Below are positions 44,242-52,428 of a stretch of 59,509 nucleotides of DNA, in pieces. The stretch's first letter is position 1. Every line of letters begins with the position of its first letter. Below the pieces are notes generated by a model. That model saw only the letters and a list, made by a program, of their open reading frames with translations, was not told where the DNA came from and made no database searches. Made by a program: the position numbers and the translations under genes. The DNA lies in contig NZ_KB900736.1 in NCBI RefSeq assembly GCF_000379185.1, forward strand, positions 95 through 59,603, read 5' to 3'. This stretch comes from Capnocytophaga cynodegmi DSM 19736. Its GTDB lineage: Bacteria; Bacteroidota; Bacteroidia; Flavobacteriales; Flavobacteriaceae.

Positions 44242-45522
44242 TCAATAATTATATCTTTCTTTCCACAAATTTTTTAAGTACGTGCGTATTACATTCTCAC
44301 GTGGATTATCCCCTGGCTCATAAAATTTTTCTCCTTGCAACTCTTCTGGTAAAAAATCCTGAAAAGCAAAATTATTTTCATAATCGTGCGAATATTTGTA
44401 ATCTTTTCCATAATTCAGCTCCTTCATAAGTTTGGTTGGAGCATTGCATAAATGAATTGGAACGGATAAATCACCCGTTTGCTTTACCTTTTGTTGTGCC
44501 TTATTGATCGCCATATATGATGCATTACTTTTGGGGGAAGAAGCCAAGTAAGTAGCACATTGACTGAGAATTATCCTCGCCTCAGGATAACCAATCGTTG
44601 TAACTGCCTGAAAAGCATTGTTTGCCAAAATAAGTGCCGTCGGGTTTGCATTTCCAATATCTTCTGAAGCTAAAATAAGCATACGCCGAGCTATGAACTT
44701 CACATCTCCACCTCCTTCAATCATTCGAGCAAGCCAATAAACAGCTCCGTTTGGGTCACTTCCACGAATTGATTTGATGAAAGCTGAAACAATATCGTAA
44801 TGCTGTTCTCCTGTTTTATCATATAAAACCGTATTTTTTTGAACAATTTGAAATACTTTGGCATTTGTTATTTCAATAATTTCATCTTCTGATGAAGAAT
44901 TTATAATTAATTCAAAAGTATTGAGTAATTTTCTTCCATCTCCTCCAGAAAGTTGCAAAAGAGCTTCTGTTTCAGTAAGTATTACGTTTTTAGTTTTCAA
45001 AATTGAGTCCCTTTCAATGGCATTTCTCAATAATTTTTCCAAATCATTTCGCTCAAAAGCATTGAGGACATACACTTGGCAACGTGAAAGTAAGGCAGGT
45101 ATTACTTCAAAACTCGGATTCTCTGTCGTAGCACCGATAAGCGTAATCCACCCTTTTTCAACGGCTTGTAACAACGAATCTTGTTGAGTTTTATTAAAAC
45201 GATGAATTTCATCAATAAAAACGATTGGATTTTTAGCAGAAAACAAACCTCCAGCTCCTTTAGATTGTTCTATTACCTCGCGAACTTCCTTAATACCTGA
45301 ATTAATGGCACTTAACGTAAAAAAAGAACGATTACTTTGCTGAGCTATGATGTTAGCGAGTGTTGTTTTTCCCGTTCCTGGAGGTCCCCAAAATATGAGA
45401 GAGGGAAGCAAACCAGTTTCAATTTGTTTCCGTAAAGAACCATTTTCGCCTATCAAATGTTCTTGTCCCACATATGAAGCCAAATTCTGCGGACGCATAC
45501 GCTCTGCTAAAGGTGTATTCAT
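44242..45522 (-). CDS. rarA: Replication-associated recombination AAA ATPase RarA/MgsA
   Basis: 426 aa from the ATG at 45522; the frame extends upstream but MNTPLAERMRPQNLASYVGQ is the family N-terminus, and the -7 element lies just beyond it. Acts at stalled replication forks with the clamp-loader-like AAA fold. Walker A GPPGTGKT at 46-53; Walker B IVFIDEIHRFN around 97-107; sensor 1 LIGATTENPSF; the C-terminal tetramerisation region has GSDPNGAVYWLARMIEGGGD. Alternative ATG one codon upstream (45525). Confidence 0.95.
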   Translation of the reverse strand: MNTPLAERMRPQNLASYVGQEHLIGENGSLRKQIETGLLPSLIFWGPPGTGKTTLANIIAQQSNRSFFTLSAINSGIKEVREVIEQSKGAGGLFSAKNPIVFIDEIHRFNKTQQDSLLQAVEKGWITLIGATTENPSFEVIPALLSRCQVYVLNAFERNDLEKLLRNAIERDSILKTKNVILTETEALLQLSGGDGRKLLNTFELIINSSSEDEIIEITNAKVFQIVQKNTVLYDKTGEQHYDIVSAFIKSIRGSDPNGAVYWLARMIEGGGDVKFIARRMLILASEDIGNANPTALILANNAFQAVTTIGYPEARIILSQCATYLASSPKSNASYMAINKAQQKVKQTGDLSVPIHLCNAPTKLMKELNYGKDYKYSHDYENNFAFQDFLPEELQGEKFYEPGDNPRENVIRTYLKNLWKERYNY

Positions 45523-45542
45523 CATCAAAAAATATGTTTTCG

Positions 45543-45550
45543 CAAAGATA
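45543..45550 (-). promoter_or_regulatory. rarA -7 element
   Basis: Minus strand TATCTTTG, an exact TAnnTTTG match, 20 nt upstream of the ATG at 45522. It also rules out the longer open frame as the real start. Confidence 0.65.
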
Positions 45551-45702
45551 TAAAACTTTTTACCATTTGCAGTTTGTGAACCAACCAAACACAACAATTT
45601 TTCAAACGTCACTTCTCACTAGTGATTTAAAAAACACTTCATTTTTTGCTTTTTCAAAAATAAACTCATATCTTTAGCGATTAATTTTACCATAAATTTT
45701 TT

Positions 45703-47811
45703 ATGTCTATGAAGTATTCTAATTTTTTAACCTCAACAGCTTTAGTCTTAGCCTTAGTTAGTTGTAATGAAAATCAATCAGTTAAAAATGACACTATGGA
45801 AGAAAATCCATTACTAATTGAAAGTACATTGGAGTATTTTGCTCCTGATTTCTCGAAAATCAAAGATGAACACTTCCGTCCTGCATTGTTAAAAGGAATG
45901 GAATTACAAGCAGAACGCGTTAAAGCCATCGCCGAAAACAAAGAGGCCCCTACGTTCGAAAACACAATAGTAGCTTTGGAAAAAAGTGGTGAAGAATTTA
46001 GCCGAGCAAGACGAGTTTTTGGAGCTTTGGCTTCAGCACACACCAACGATACTATTAAAAACATTCAGAAGGAATTATCACCCAAATTTGCAGCACATTC
46101 TGACGCTATTTATCTGAATGACAATCTTTTTAAAAGAATAAAAGAACTTTACGAAAAACGTGAAAATTTAAACTTAGATGCTGAGTCTAAAAAATTATTG
46201 GAGCATTATTATGAAAATTTCATAATTTCAGGTGCAAATTTATCTTCCACTGACAAGGAAACTTTGAAAGGTTACAATTCAGAGTTAGCATCATTGCAAA
46301 CCGAATTTAATCAAATATTATTGGAAGGAAATTTGGCTTCTGCCCAAGTATTTACGGACAAAAATTCTCTTGAAGGTTTGAGTGATGAAGCCCTAAAAGG
46401 ACTTGAAACAGAGGGACAATGGAAAGTTCCTACTTTCAATACCACACAACAACCACTACTTGTAGACTTGAAAAATAGAGAGACCCGCAAACAGATTTTT
46501 GAATCTGCCTGGAACAGAACCGATGACGGGAAACACAATACAAATGAAGTGATTAAAAAAATTGCTTTACTTCGTGCTAAAAAAGCAAGTTTACTAGGAT
46601 TTAAAAACTATGCGGAGTGGTCATTACAACAAACAATGGTTAAGACTCCTGAAAATATCTATCAGTTTTTCAAGGATTTAGTTCCCGCTTCTGTTGGAAA
46701 AGCCAAAGATGAAGCTAAAGAAATTCAAGCACAAATTAAGGCTACAGGAGGCGATTTCAAACTTACTCCATACGATTGGAATTTTTATGCTGAACAGGTT
46801 CGAAAAGCAAAATATGACTTAGATGAAAATGAAATAAAACCTTATTTTGAGCTGAAAAATGCTTTAGAAAATGGTGTTTTCTACGCCGCTACAAAACTAT
46901 ACGGAATCACTTTTAAAGAAAGAAAAGATATTCCTGTATATCACCCTGATGTTGTTGTTTATGAATTGTTTGAAGAAGATGGAACCAAATTAGGACTATT
47001 CTATGGTGACTTTTTCGCTCGTGAAAGTAAACGAGGAGGTGCTTGGATGGGTAATTTCGTTGAGCAATCTAAGTTATTAGGCAAAAAACCTGTAATTTAC
47101 AATGTTTGTAACTATCCAAAAACCGCTAATGGAGCTCCTACCCTACTCTCTTTTGACGAATTAACTACACTTTATCACGAATTTGGTCACGCTTTGCACG
47201 GATTTTTTGCCGATCAGCAATATGCTTCACTTTCTGGAACATCTGTAGCTCGTGATTTTGTTGAATTACCATCACAATTTCACGAAAACTGGGCTTTACA
47301 CCCTGAAGTTTTGAGTAATTATGCATTTCACTATCAAACTAAAGAAGCTATCCCTCAATCTTTAGTTCAAAAAATAAAAAATGCAAGTACCTTTAACCAA
47401 GGATATTCATTTACAGAGGTTTTAGCTGCCGCAAATTTAGATTTGCAATGGCACACTATTTCTGCTGACACCAAAATCGAAGATGTAACTACCTTTGAAA
47501 AGGAAGCTTTGAAAAAAACAGGATTGCTATTAAATGAAGTTCCTCCTCGCTATCGTTCATCGTATTTTGCTCACATTTTTGGAGGAGGATATGGAGCCGG
47601 ATACTATTCATACCAATGGACAGAAATGTTACATCACGATGCTTACAAATGGTTTGAAGAAAATGGCGGACTTACCAGAGCTAATGGTCAGCGTTTCAGA
47701 GATATGATTCTTTCTCGTGGTAATACGTTGGATTACGAAAAAATGTATTTGGATTTTCGAGGAAAAGAACCTTCTATTGAATCATTACTGAAAGCTAGAG
47801 GATTAAGATAA
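45703..47811 (+). CDS. dcp: M3 family peptidyl-dipeptidase lipoprotein (Dcp-like)
   Basis: 702 aa. Zinc metallopeptidase that cleaves dipeptides or oligopeptides. A lipoprotein-type signal ends in LALVSC (Cys23 from this start), then NENQSVKND, so it is likely periplasmic. Zinc motif LYHEFGHALHG with His492 and His496; the downstream substrate-binding region FAHIFGGGYGAGYYSYQWTEM is typical of Dcp/oligopeptidase A. A second ATG two codons on (45709) could also be the start. Followed by a bidirectional terminator shared with cydB. Confidence 0.93.
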   Translation: MSMKYSNFLTSTALVLALVSCNENQSVKNDTMEENPLLIESTLEYFAPDFSKIKDEHFRPALLKGMELQAERVKAIAENKEAPTFENTIVALEKSGEEFSRARRVFGALASAHTNDTIKNIQKELSPKFAAHSDAIYLNDNLFKRIKELYEKRENLNLDAESKKLLEHYYENFIISGANLSSTDKETLKGYNSELASLQTEFNQILLEGNLASAQVFTDKNSLEGLSDEALKGLETEGQWKVPTFNTTQQPLLVDLKNRETRKQIFESAWNRTDDGKHNTNEVIKKIALLRAKKASLLGFKNYAEWSLQQTMVKTPENIYQFFKDLVPASVGKAKDEAKEIQAQIKATGGDFKLTPYDWNFYAEQVRKAKYDLDENEIKPYFELKNALENGVFYAATKLYGITFKERKDIPVYHPDVVVYELFEEDGTKLGLFYGDFFARESKRGGAWMGNFVEQSKLLGKKPVIYNVCNYPKTANGAPTLLSFDELTTLYHEFGHALHGFFADQQYASLSGTSVARDFVELPSQFHENWALHPEVLSNYAFHYQTKEAIPQSLVQKIKNASTFNQGYSFTEVLAAANLDLQWHTISADTKIEDVTTFEKEALKKTGLLLNEVPPRYRSSYFAHIFGGGYGAGYYSYQWTEMLHHDAYKWFEENGGLTRANGQRFRDMILSRGNTLDYEKMYLDFRGKEPSIESLLKARGLR

Positions 47812-47832
47812 AAATTAATATTTTTCAATTAC

Positions 47833-47875
47833 AAAAAACAGCTGATAAATTTTAAAAATTTATCAGCTGTTTTTT
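47833..47875. terminator. Bidirectional terminator between dcp and cydB
   Basis: Perfect 20-bp arms (47833-47852 and 47856-47875; core CAGCTGATAAATTT) with a 3-nt loop and A/T-run ends on both sides. It serves the convergent dcp and cydAB units. Confidence 0.92.
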
Positions 47876-47895
47876 CATTTTATAAATCACTCTTA

Positions 47896-48972
47896 TCAAT
47901 GTTCACCATAATCGATATTATCCAATTTCCCCCTAAAAACCCTAAATTGAATAACAAAATAAGCAACTACCAATACGGCAGCAATAATAAACCAATTTAA
48001 TCCTACATTCAAACCATAATCGTTTGCTGCTGTATTATAAATAGTTAAAGAAGAATTAACATCATTAGTAGAAGGCAATAAATTTGGGAATAATGACGCT
48101 ACACTGGTGGCAAAACTTCCAAAAATAAACAATGTTGAAAATACAAAACCAGTGCTATCCTTTTTAAAATTCTGAATACGAAACTGACCTAATAATCCCA
48201 CAGCAGCAATTATAGGAAAAATCCACAGCCATAAATGCTCTTTAAAGTTATGAAAAGGAACAGGACGAACATATTGCCATAATATTATTGACAAAATTAC
48301 TAAAAATACCAAAGCAAAATTCAGCTTGAAAATAATAGTTCGCAAACGTTGATTAAGAGGAGAGGAAGTTTTTAAAATCACCCAGTTAGCCCCGTGTATG
48401 GTTAAAGTTACCACAGCTAAAACTCCCATAAGCAATGTAAACCAATCAATTACACCTTGCTGATGAGCAATAGGATCAAAAGTTGGATTCCACAACGGAA
48501 GGAAAAAATAATGAGGCTCTTGAGTAGAAATTCCGTTTTCAACCATTCCTAAATTTACCCCACGAACAACATTTCCTAACGCTGCCCCAAAGAAAAGAGC
48601 TAACAACAAACTCGCAATTCCAAAAGCCTTATCCCAAAATCCTTCCCATAACGGATTGTGAAATTGTCCACGAAGCTCCAAGCCTACAGCTCTGAAAATC
48701 AGCAACCATAAAACCATCATCAAAGGCAAATAAAATCCACTAAATGATGAAGCATACAAAGTTGGGAATGCAAAAAACAACACTCCTCCCCCTGCAATTA
48801 ACCAAACTTCATTAGCGTCCCAAAAGGGTCCAATGGCTTTCGTTACAGCCCTTTTTTCCTCTTCAGTTTTAGCAAAGAATAAATGTACAATTCCTGCACC
48901 AAAGTCATATCCGTCAAGAATAACATACATTCCCAACATAAACATCAAAACGATATACCAAAATAACTCCAT
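47896..48972 (-). CDS. cydB: Cytochrome bd ubiquinol oxidase subunit II
   Basis: 358 aa, with eight to nine predicted helices. The partner of CydA in the high-affinity oxygen reductase. Start motif WYIVLMFMLGMYVILDGYDFGAG with the family WFxLxxxMxxxYxxLDGFDxG pattern; GPFWDANEVWLIAGGG next; RAVGLELRG around 90-98. Five nt separate it from cydA, so the two are co-transcribed. No cydX-sized ORF fits in the 20 nt between its stop and the terminator. Confidence 0.95.
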   Translation of the reverse strand: MELFWYIVLMFMLGMYVILDGYDFGAGIVHLFFAKTEEEKRAVTKAIGPFWDANEVWLIAGGGVLFFAFPTLYASSFSGFYLPLMMVLWLLIFRAVGLELRGQFHNPLWEGFWDKAFGIASLLLALFFGAALGNVVRGVNLGMVENGISTQEPHYFFLPLWNPTFDPIAHQQGVIDWFTLLMGVLAVVTLTIHGANWVILKTSSPLNQRLRTIIFKLNFALVFLVILSIILWQYVRPVPFHNFKEHLWLWIFPIIAAVGLLGQFRIQNFKKDSTGFVFSTLFIFGSFATSVASLFPNLLPSTNDVNSSLTIYNTAANDYGLNVGLNWFIIAAVLVVAYFVIQFRVFRGKLDNIDYGEH

Positions 48973-48977
48973 ATTTC

Positions 48978-50318
48978 TTAGTGATTTAGCTGAATTTTTG
49001 TTTCAGGTCCTTTATTAACGATTTTAAATACCAAAAGAATGAAAAGTAAGCCCAAAAGCAGATAAAGACCTACAAATCCGAGAAACGTAAATAGCGTATT
49101 TCCAGAAGAAACCGTAGGAGATACCCCATCTACTGTTCGCATCAAATTATAAACAAGCCAAGGCTGTCTGCCAAGCTCAGCAGTATACCAACCAGCCGTG
49201 TTAGCGATATATGGAAACGGAAGTAACATCATCAAAACCCAAAGTAGCCATCTTGTGTGGAAAAGCCGTTTCTTCCAAAGCAAAAAAGCTGCAAGAGCCA
49301 TTATTCCTATGAAAATAGTTCCTAAACCAACCATAATATGATAAGCGTAATATAACCCTGGAACGTTTGTTGGGTGAAGTGATGGGTCAAAATCATTCAA
49401 TCCTTTAATTTCTGCATCCCAACGGTGGTGAGTTAAAAAGCTAAGTACGTTAGGAACAGCTATTTTGTTATCAATTTTCTTATTTTGCATATCAGGCTGT
49501 CCTATAAGTATAATTTCCGCACCTGCTTTCTCAGTTTCAAAGATACCTTCCATTCCAGCAAAAGTAACAGGCTGATACTTTGCTACATTTTTAGCAGCCA
49601 AATCTCCCGTTGGGAAAGCTACTAAAATGGCTGAAATAACTCCAAAAATAACTCCGTTTTTAACAAATAGTTTACCGTATTTGCTATGTTTGTTATTCAA
49701 CAGATAAAATGCACCAACTGCTGTCACAAAAAAAGAGCTGGTAACAAGCGACCCTGCCTGATTATGCAAATATGAAGGCCATAACCAAGGATTATCAAAT
49801 AAAGCAGAAAAATTATTCAAAACGAATTTTCCGTTAGCAAGAATTTCATAACCTACTGGATGTTGCATCCAAGAATGCGTCGCGATTATGAGAAATCCAC
49901 TCGCCCAAGACCCTAAAAAGACCAAAAATCCTGCAAGAAAATGAAGTCTGTGTCCCAATAATTTCTCCCCAAAAAGGAACATTCCCAAAAAGGAAGATTC
50001 CAAAAAGAAAGAGAACATTCCTTCCATAGCCAATGTTTGCCCTATAATTCCGCCTGTAAGTTCAGAGAATTTTGCCCAATTCGTTCCAAACTGAAACTCC
50101 ATTGGGATACCTGTAACCACCCCCATTGCAAAATTCAACGCAAAAATTTTCATCCAGAATTTTGCCGCATCATTATAAGACACATCATTGGTTCTTAGGA
50201 ATTTCCACTTAAAGTAAACAATCATTAAGGAAAGTCCCATCGTTAATTGTGGAAATAAATAATGAAAAGTAATCGTAAAAGCAAATTGCAATCGATTATA
50301 TAAAATCATATCTTCCAT
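48978..50318 (-). CDS. cydA: Cytochrome bd ubiquinol oxidase subunit I
   Basis: 446 aa from the ATG at 50318. Carries hemes b558, b595 and d and oxidises quinol. His19 (FTITFHYLFPQLTMG) is the expected heme ligand; a second His lies in WPSYLHNQAGS; the conserved GRQPW motif (ELGRQPWLVYNLMRT) is present. The quinol-binding Q-loop is short. The frame is open upstream to 50351, but that codon falls on the promoter. The enzyme suits a microaerobic or capnophilic life. Confidence 0.95.
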   Translation of the reverse strand: MEDMILYNRLQFAFTITFHYLFPQLTMGLSLMIVYFKWKFLRTNDVSYNDAAKFWMKIFALNFAMGVVTGIPMEFQFGTNWAKFSELTGGIIGQTLAMEGMFSFFLESSFLGMFLFGEKLLGHRLHFLAGFLVFLGSWASGFLIIATHSWMQHPVGYEILANGKFVLNNFSALFDNPWLWPSYLHNQAGSLVTSSFFVTAVGAFYLLNNKHSKYGKLFVKNGVIFGVISAILVAFPTGDLAAKNVAKYQPVTFAGMEGIFETEKAGAEIILIGQPDMQNKKIDNKIAVPNVLSFLTHHRWDAEIKGLNDFDPSLHPTNVPGLYYAYHIMVGLGTIFIGIMALAAFLLWKKRLFHTRWLLWVLMMLLPFPYIANTAGWYTAELGRQPWLVYNLMRTVDGVSPTVSSGNTLFTFLGFVGLYLLLGLLFILLVFKIVNKGPETKIQLNH

Positions 50319-50348
50319 AAAACAAAATTTAAGTTTTAAAAACGTCCG

Positions 50349-50356
50349 CAAAGTTA
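50349..50356 (-). promoter_or_regulatory. cydAB -7 element
   Basis: Minus-strand TAACTTTG matches TAnnTTTG, 30 nt upstream of the ATG at 50318. The rest of the 310-nt gap up to rpsP holds the rpsP promoter and leader; nothing else was recognised. Confidence 0.55.
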
Positions 50357-50573
50357 CGTATTTATAGTTAATAATTCTAAATAATAAACTTATAAAAATA
50401 CTTTTGATAGAAATAAATATTCCCTTAAAAACTTAGCAAATTGATAATTCTTACAAAGAACATCATCAAAAATACTTAGATCACTTAAGGTAAAACATCT
50501 TCATTTTGATTTTTAGATAATTACATTTTTAAAAAAATTTTTTCAATTCTGCTTCTATTTCAAAAAATAGATA

Positions 50574-50613
50574 TATATTTGCACCCTGAATTAATAACGA
50601 GGTCGTGAACCTC
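50574..50613 (+). promoter_or_regulatory. rpsP promoter and leader hairpin
   Basis: TATATTTG at 50574-50581 is a consensus -7 element. The leader has a small hairpin GAGGT-CGTGA-ACCTC at 50599-50613, 15 nt before the rpsP ATG. It might regulate translation; that is an inference. Confidence 0.5.
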
Positions 50614-50628
50614 ACAAATTAAATACTT

Positions 50629-51147
50629 ATGCCAGTAAAAATCAGATTACAAAGACACGGAAAAAAAGGGAAACCATTCTATTGGGTGGTTGCAGCTGAT
50701 TCTCGTGCAAAAAGAGATGGTAAATTCCTTGAGAAAATAGGAACTTACAACCCAATTTCAAATCCTGCTCAGATTGAGTTAAACATTGATGCAGCGGTAA
50801 AATGGTTAAAAAATGGGGCTCAGCCTACAGAAACAGCTCGTAGAATTCTTTCTTACAAAGGTGTTCTATTGAAATATCACCTTTTGGGTGGTGTTGCTAA
50901 AGGAGCTTTAACTATGGAACAAGCTGAAGCAAAATTCAATGCTTGGTTAGAAGAAAAAGCTGGGAAAATCTCTTCAAAAGAAGAAAAATTAGCAAAAGAC
51001 AAAGCTTCTGCAAAAGCAAACGCTTTAGCTGCTGAAAAAGAAGCTAATGAGAAACGCAAAAATGCTGCTATTGCTAAAGCTGCGGAGGCTGAAAATGAAG
51101 TTGCTGAAGCAACTACAAGTGAAGAAAACAACGAAACTGAAGCATAG
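50629..51147 (+). CDS. rpsP: 30S ribosomal protein bS16
   Basis: 172 aa, twice the E. coli length. Residues 1-85 are a normal bS16 (MPVKIRLQRHGKKGKPFYWVV, DSRAKRDGKFLEKIGTYNP). The rest is an Ala/Lys/Glu-rich, probably helical tail, a feature seen in Bacteroidetes. It binds 16S rRNA in 30S assembly. It is followed 2 nt later by rimM, whose product helps bring about 30S maturation, as in other bacteria. Confidence 0.97.
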   Translation: MPVKIRLQRHGKKGKPFYWVVAADSRAKRDGKFLEKIGTYNPISNPAQIELNIDAAVKWLKNGAQPTETARRILSYKGVLLKYHLLGGVAKGALTMEQAEAKFNAWLEEKAGKISSKEEKLAKDKASAKANALAAEKEANEKRKNAAIAKAAEAENEVAEATTSEENNETEA

Positions 51148-51149
51148 TT

Positions 51150-51677
51150 ATGACTTTGAAAGATTGTTTTTATGTAGGAACAATTGTATCAAAATTCAGT
51201 TTTAAAGGGGAAGTTTTGGTAAAATTAGACTCTGATGACCCCGAATTGTACGAAAATTTGGAATCAGTTTTTATTGCCCTTGGCAATAATCTGGTTCCTT
51301 TTTTTGTTGAAAAATGCTCCCTACATAAGTCCGACTTACTGCGAATTAAATTTGAAGATGTTGAAAATGAATCGGACGCAGACACTTTATTAAAACATAA
51401 ACTTTATTTACCACTCTCTTTTCTCCCAAAATTAAGCGGAAATAAATTTTATTATCACGAAGTTATCGGATTTACAATGGAAGACATTGAATACGGGTAT
51501 GTGGGAACAATTACTGGCGTAAACGACAGCACCTCACAAGCTTTATTCGAAGTAAAAAACAATGACAAAGAAATTCTTATACCAATGAATGATGAATTTC
51601 TTGAGAAAGTGGACAGAGAAAACAAAAAAATTATAGTAAAAACTCCCGAAGGATTGATTGACCTTTATCTTGATTAG
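51150..51677 (+). CDS. rimM: 16S rRNA-processing protein RimM
   Basis: 175 aa. A 30S assembly factor with an N-terminal RimM fold (FYVGTIVSKFSFKGEVLVKLD) and a C-terminal PRC-barrel (YHEVIGFTMEDIEYGYVGTITGV, ILIPMNDEFLEKVD). It begins 2 nt after rpsP, so one transcript. It is followed by a convergent gene 10 nt later. Confidence 0.95.
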   Translation: MTLKDCFYVGTIVSKFSFKGEVLVKLDSDDPELYENLESVFIALGNNLVPFFVEKCSLHKSDLLRIKFEDVENESDADTLLKHKLYLPLSFLPKLSGNKFYYHEVIGFTMEDIEYGYVGTITGVNDSTSQALFEVKNNDKEILIPMNDEFLEKVDRENKKIIVKTPEGLIDLYLD

Positions 51678-51687
51678 TAATATATTC

Positions 51688-52281
51688 TTATTTTCTTTTA
51701 TTTTTTCTGGGTTCAGTCTTCAAATGTTCTGCAATTAGTTCAAGCTCTTTGTACCATTGTTCTCCAAACTTTCGGATAAGTGCCTCTTTCACAAACTTAT
51801 AAACTGGAACTTGAAGTTCTTTTCCCAAACTACAAGCATCATCACAAATTTTCCAACGATTGTAATTTACAGCTGTAAAAGAAGTATATTCCTGTAAACG
51901 AATGGGATATAAATGACAAGAAATCGGTTTCTTCCAATCAATTTTACCATCGTTATAAGCTTGTTCAATGGCACACAAGGCCCATCCTTTCTCATTTCGG
52001 ATTACGTAAGCACACTCTCCCCCATCAATAAGTGGAGTTTCCCATTCTCCGTCTTCTCCCTTAATATAAACTCCTTGTTTTTCAATAGATTGCAACCCTT
52101 TAGTGGTAAGATATGGAGCTACTTTATCATAAATTTTCTCCAATATATTAAGTTCTGATTCTTCAACGGGAGCACCTGCATCTCCCTCAATGCAACAAGC
52201 TCCTGCACAAGCATTTAAGTTACAAACAAAATCATTTTCAATAATATCTTCTGAAATTATAGTTTCACCAATTTGTATCAT
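51688..52281 (-). CDS. DUF3109 family Cys-rich protein
   Basis: 197 aa from the ATG at 52281; the longer frame begins within the promoter. The Cys cluster CNLNACAGACC near the N-terminus, with further Cys in WALCAIEQAY, ISCHLYPIR and CDDACSLG, suggests a metal (Zn or Fe-S) site related to the YkgJ type. The family is conserved in Bacteroidetes, function unknown. It has its own -7 element and is divergent from the symporter gene. Confidence 0.85.
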   Translation of the reverse strand: MIQIGETIISEDIIENDFVCNLNACAGACCIEGDAGAPVEESELNILEKIYDKVAPYLTTKGLQSIEKQGVYIKGEDGEWETPLIDGGECAYVIRNEKGWALCAIEQAYNDGKIDWKKPISCHLYPIRLQEYTSFTAVNYNRWKICDDACSLGKELQVPVYKFVKEALIRKFGEQWYKELELIAEHLKTEPRKNKRK

Positions 52282-52311
52282 TTTTAATTCGGACAAAAAG
52301 AATTTGGGGTG

Positions 52312-52409
52312 CAAAAATATAAAAAAGTTCCATTAGAATGAAATTTTTGCTCCTCTACCGAAATATACCTCCTTTTTTTTGATTTTAGAATTAAAAAAAT
52401 ATACCTTTG
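52312..52409. promoter_or_regulatory. Divergent promoters of the DUF3109 and symporter genes
   Basis: Minus-strand TATTTTTG (52312-52319), 30 nt before the DUF3109 ATG, and plus-strand TACCTTTG (52402-52409), 19 nt before the symporter ATG. Both match TAnnTTTG. Confidence 0.6.
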
Positions 52410-52428
52410 TAAGACCAATATTTTCGTT

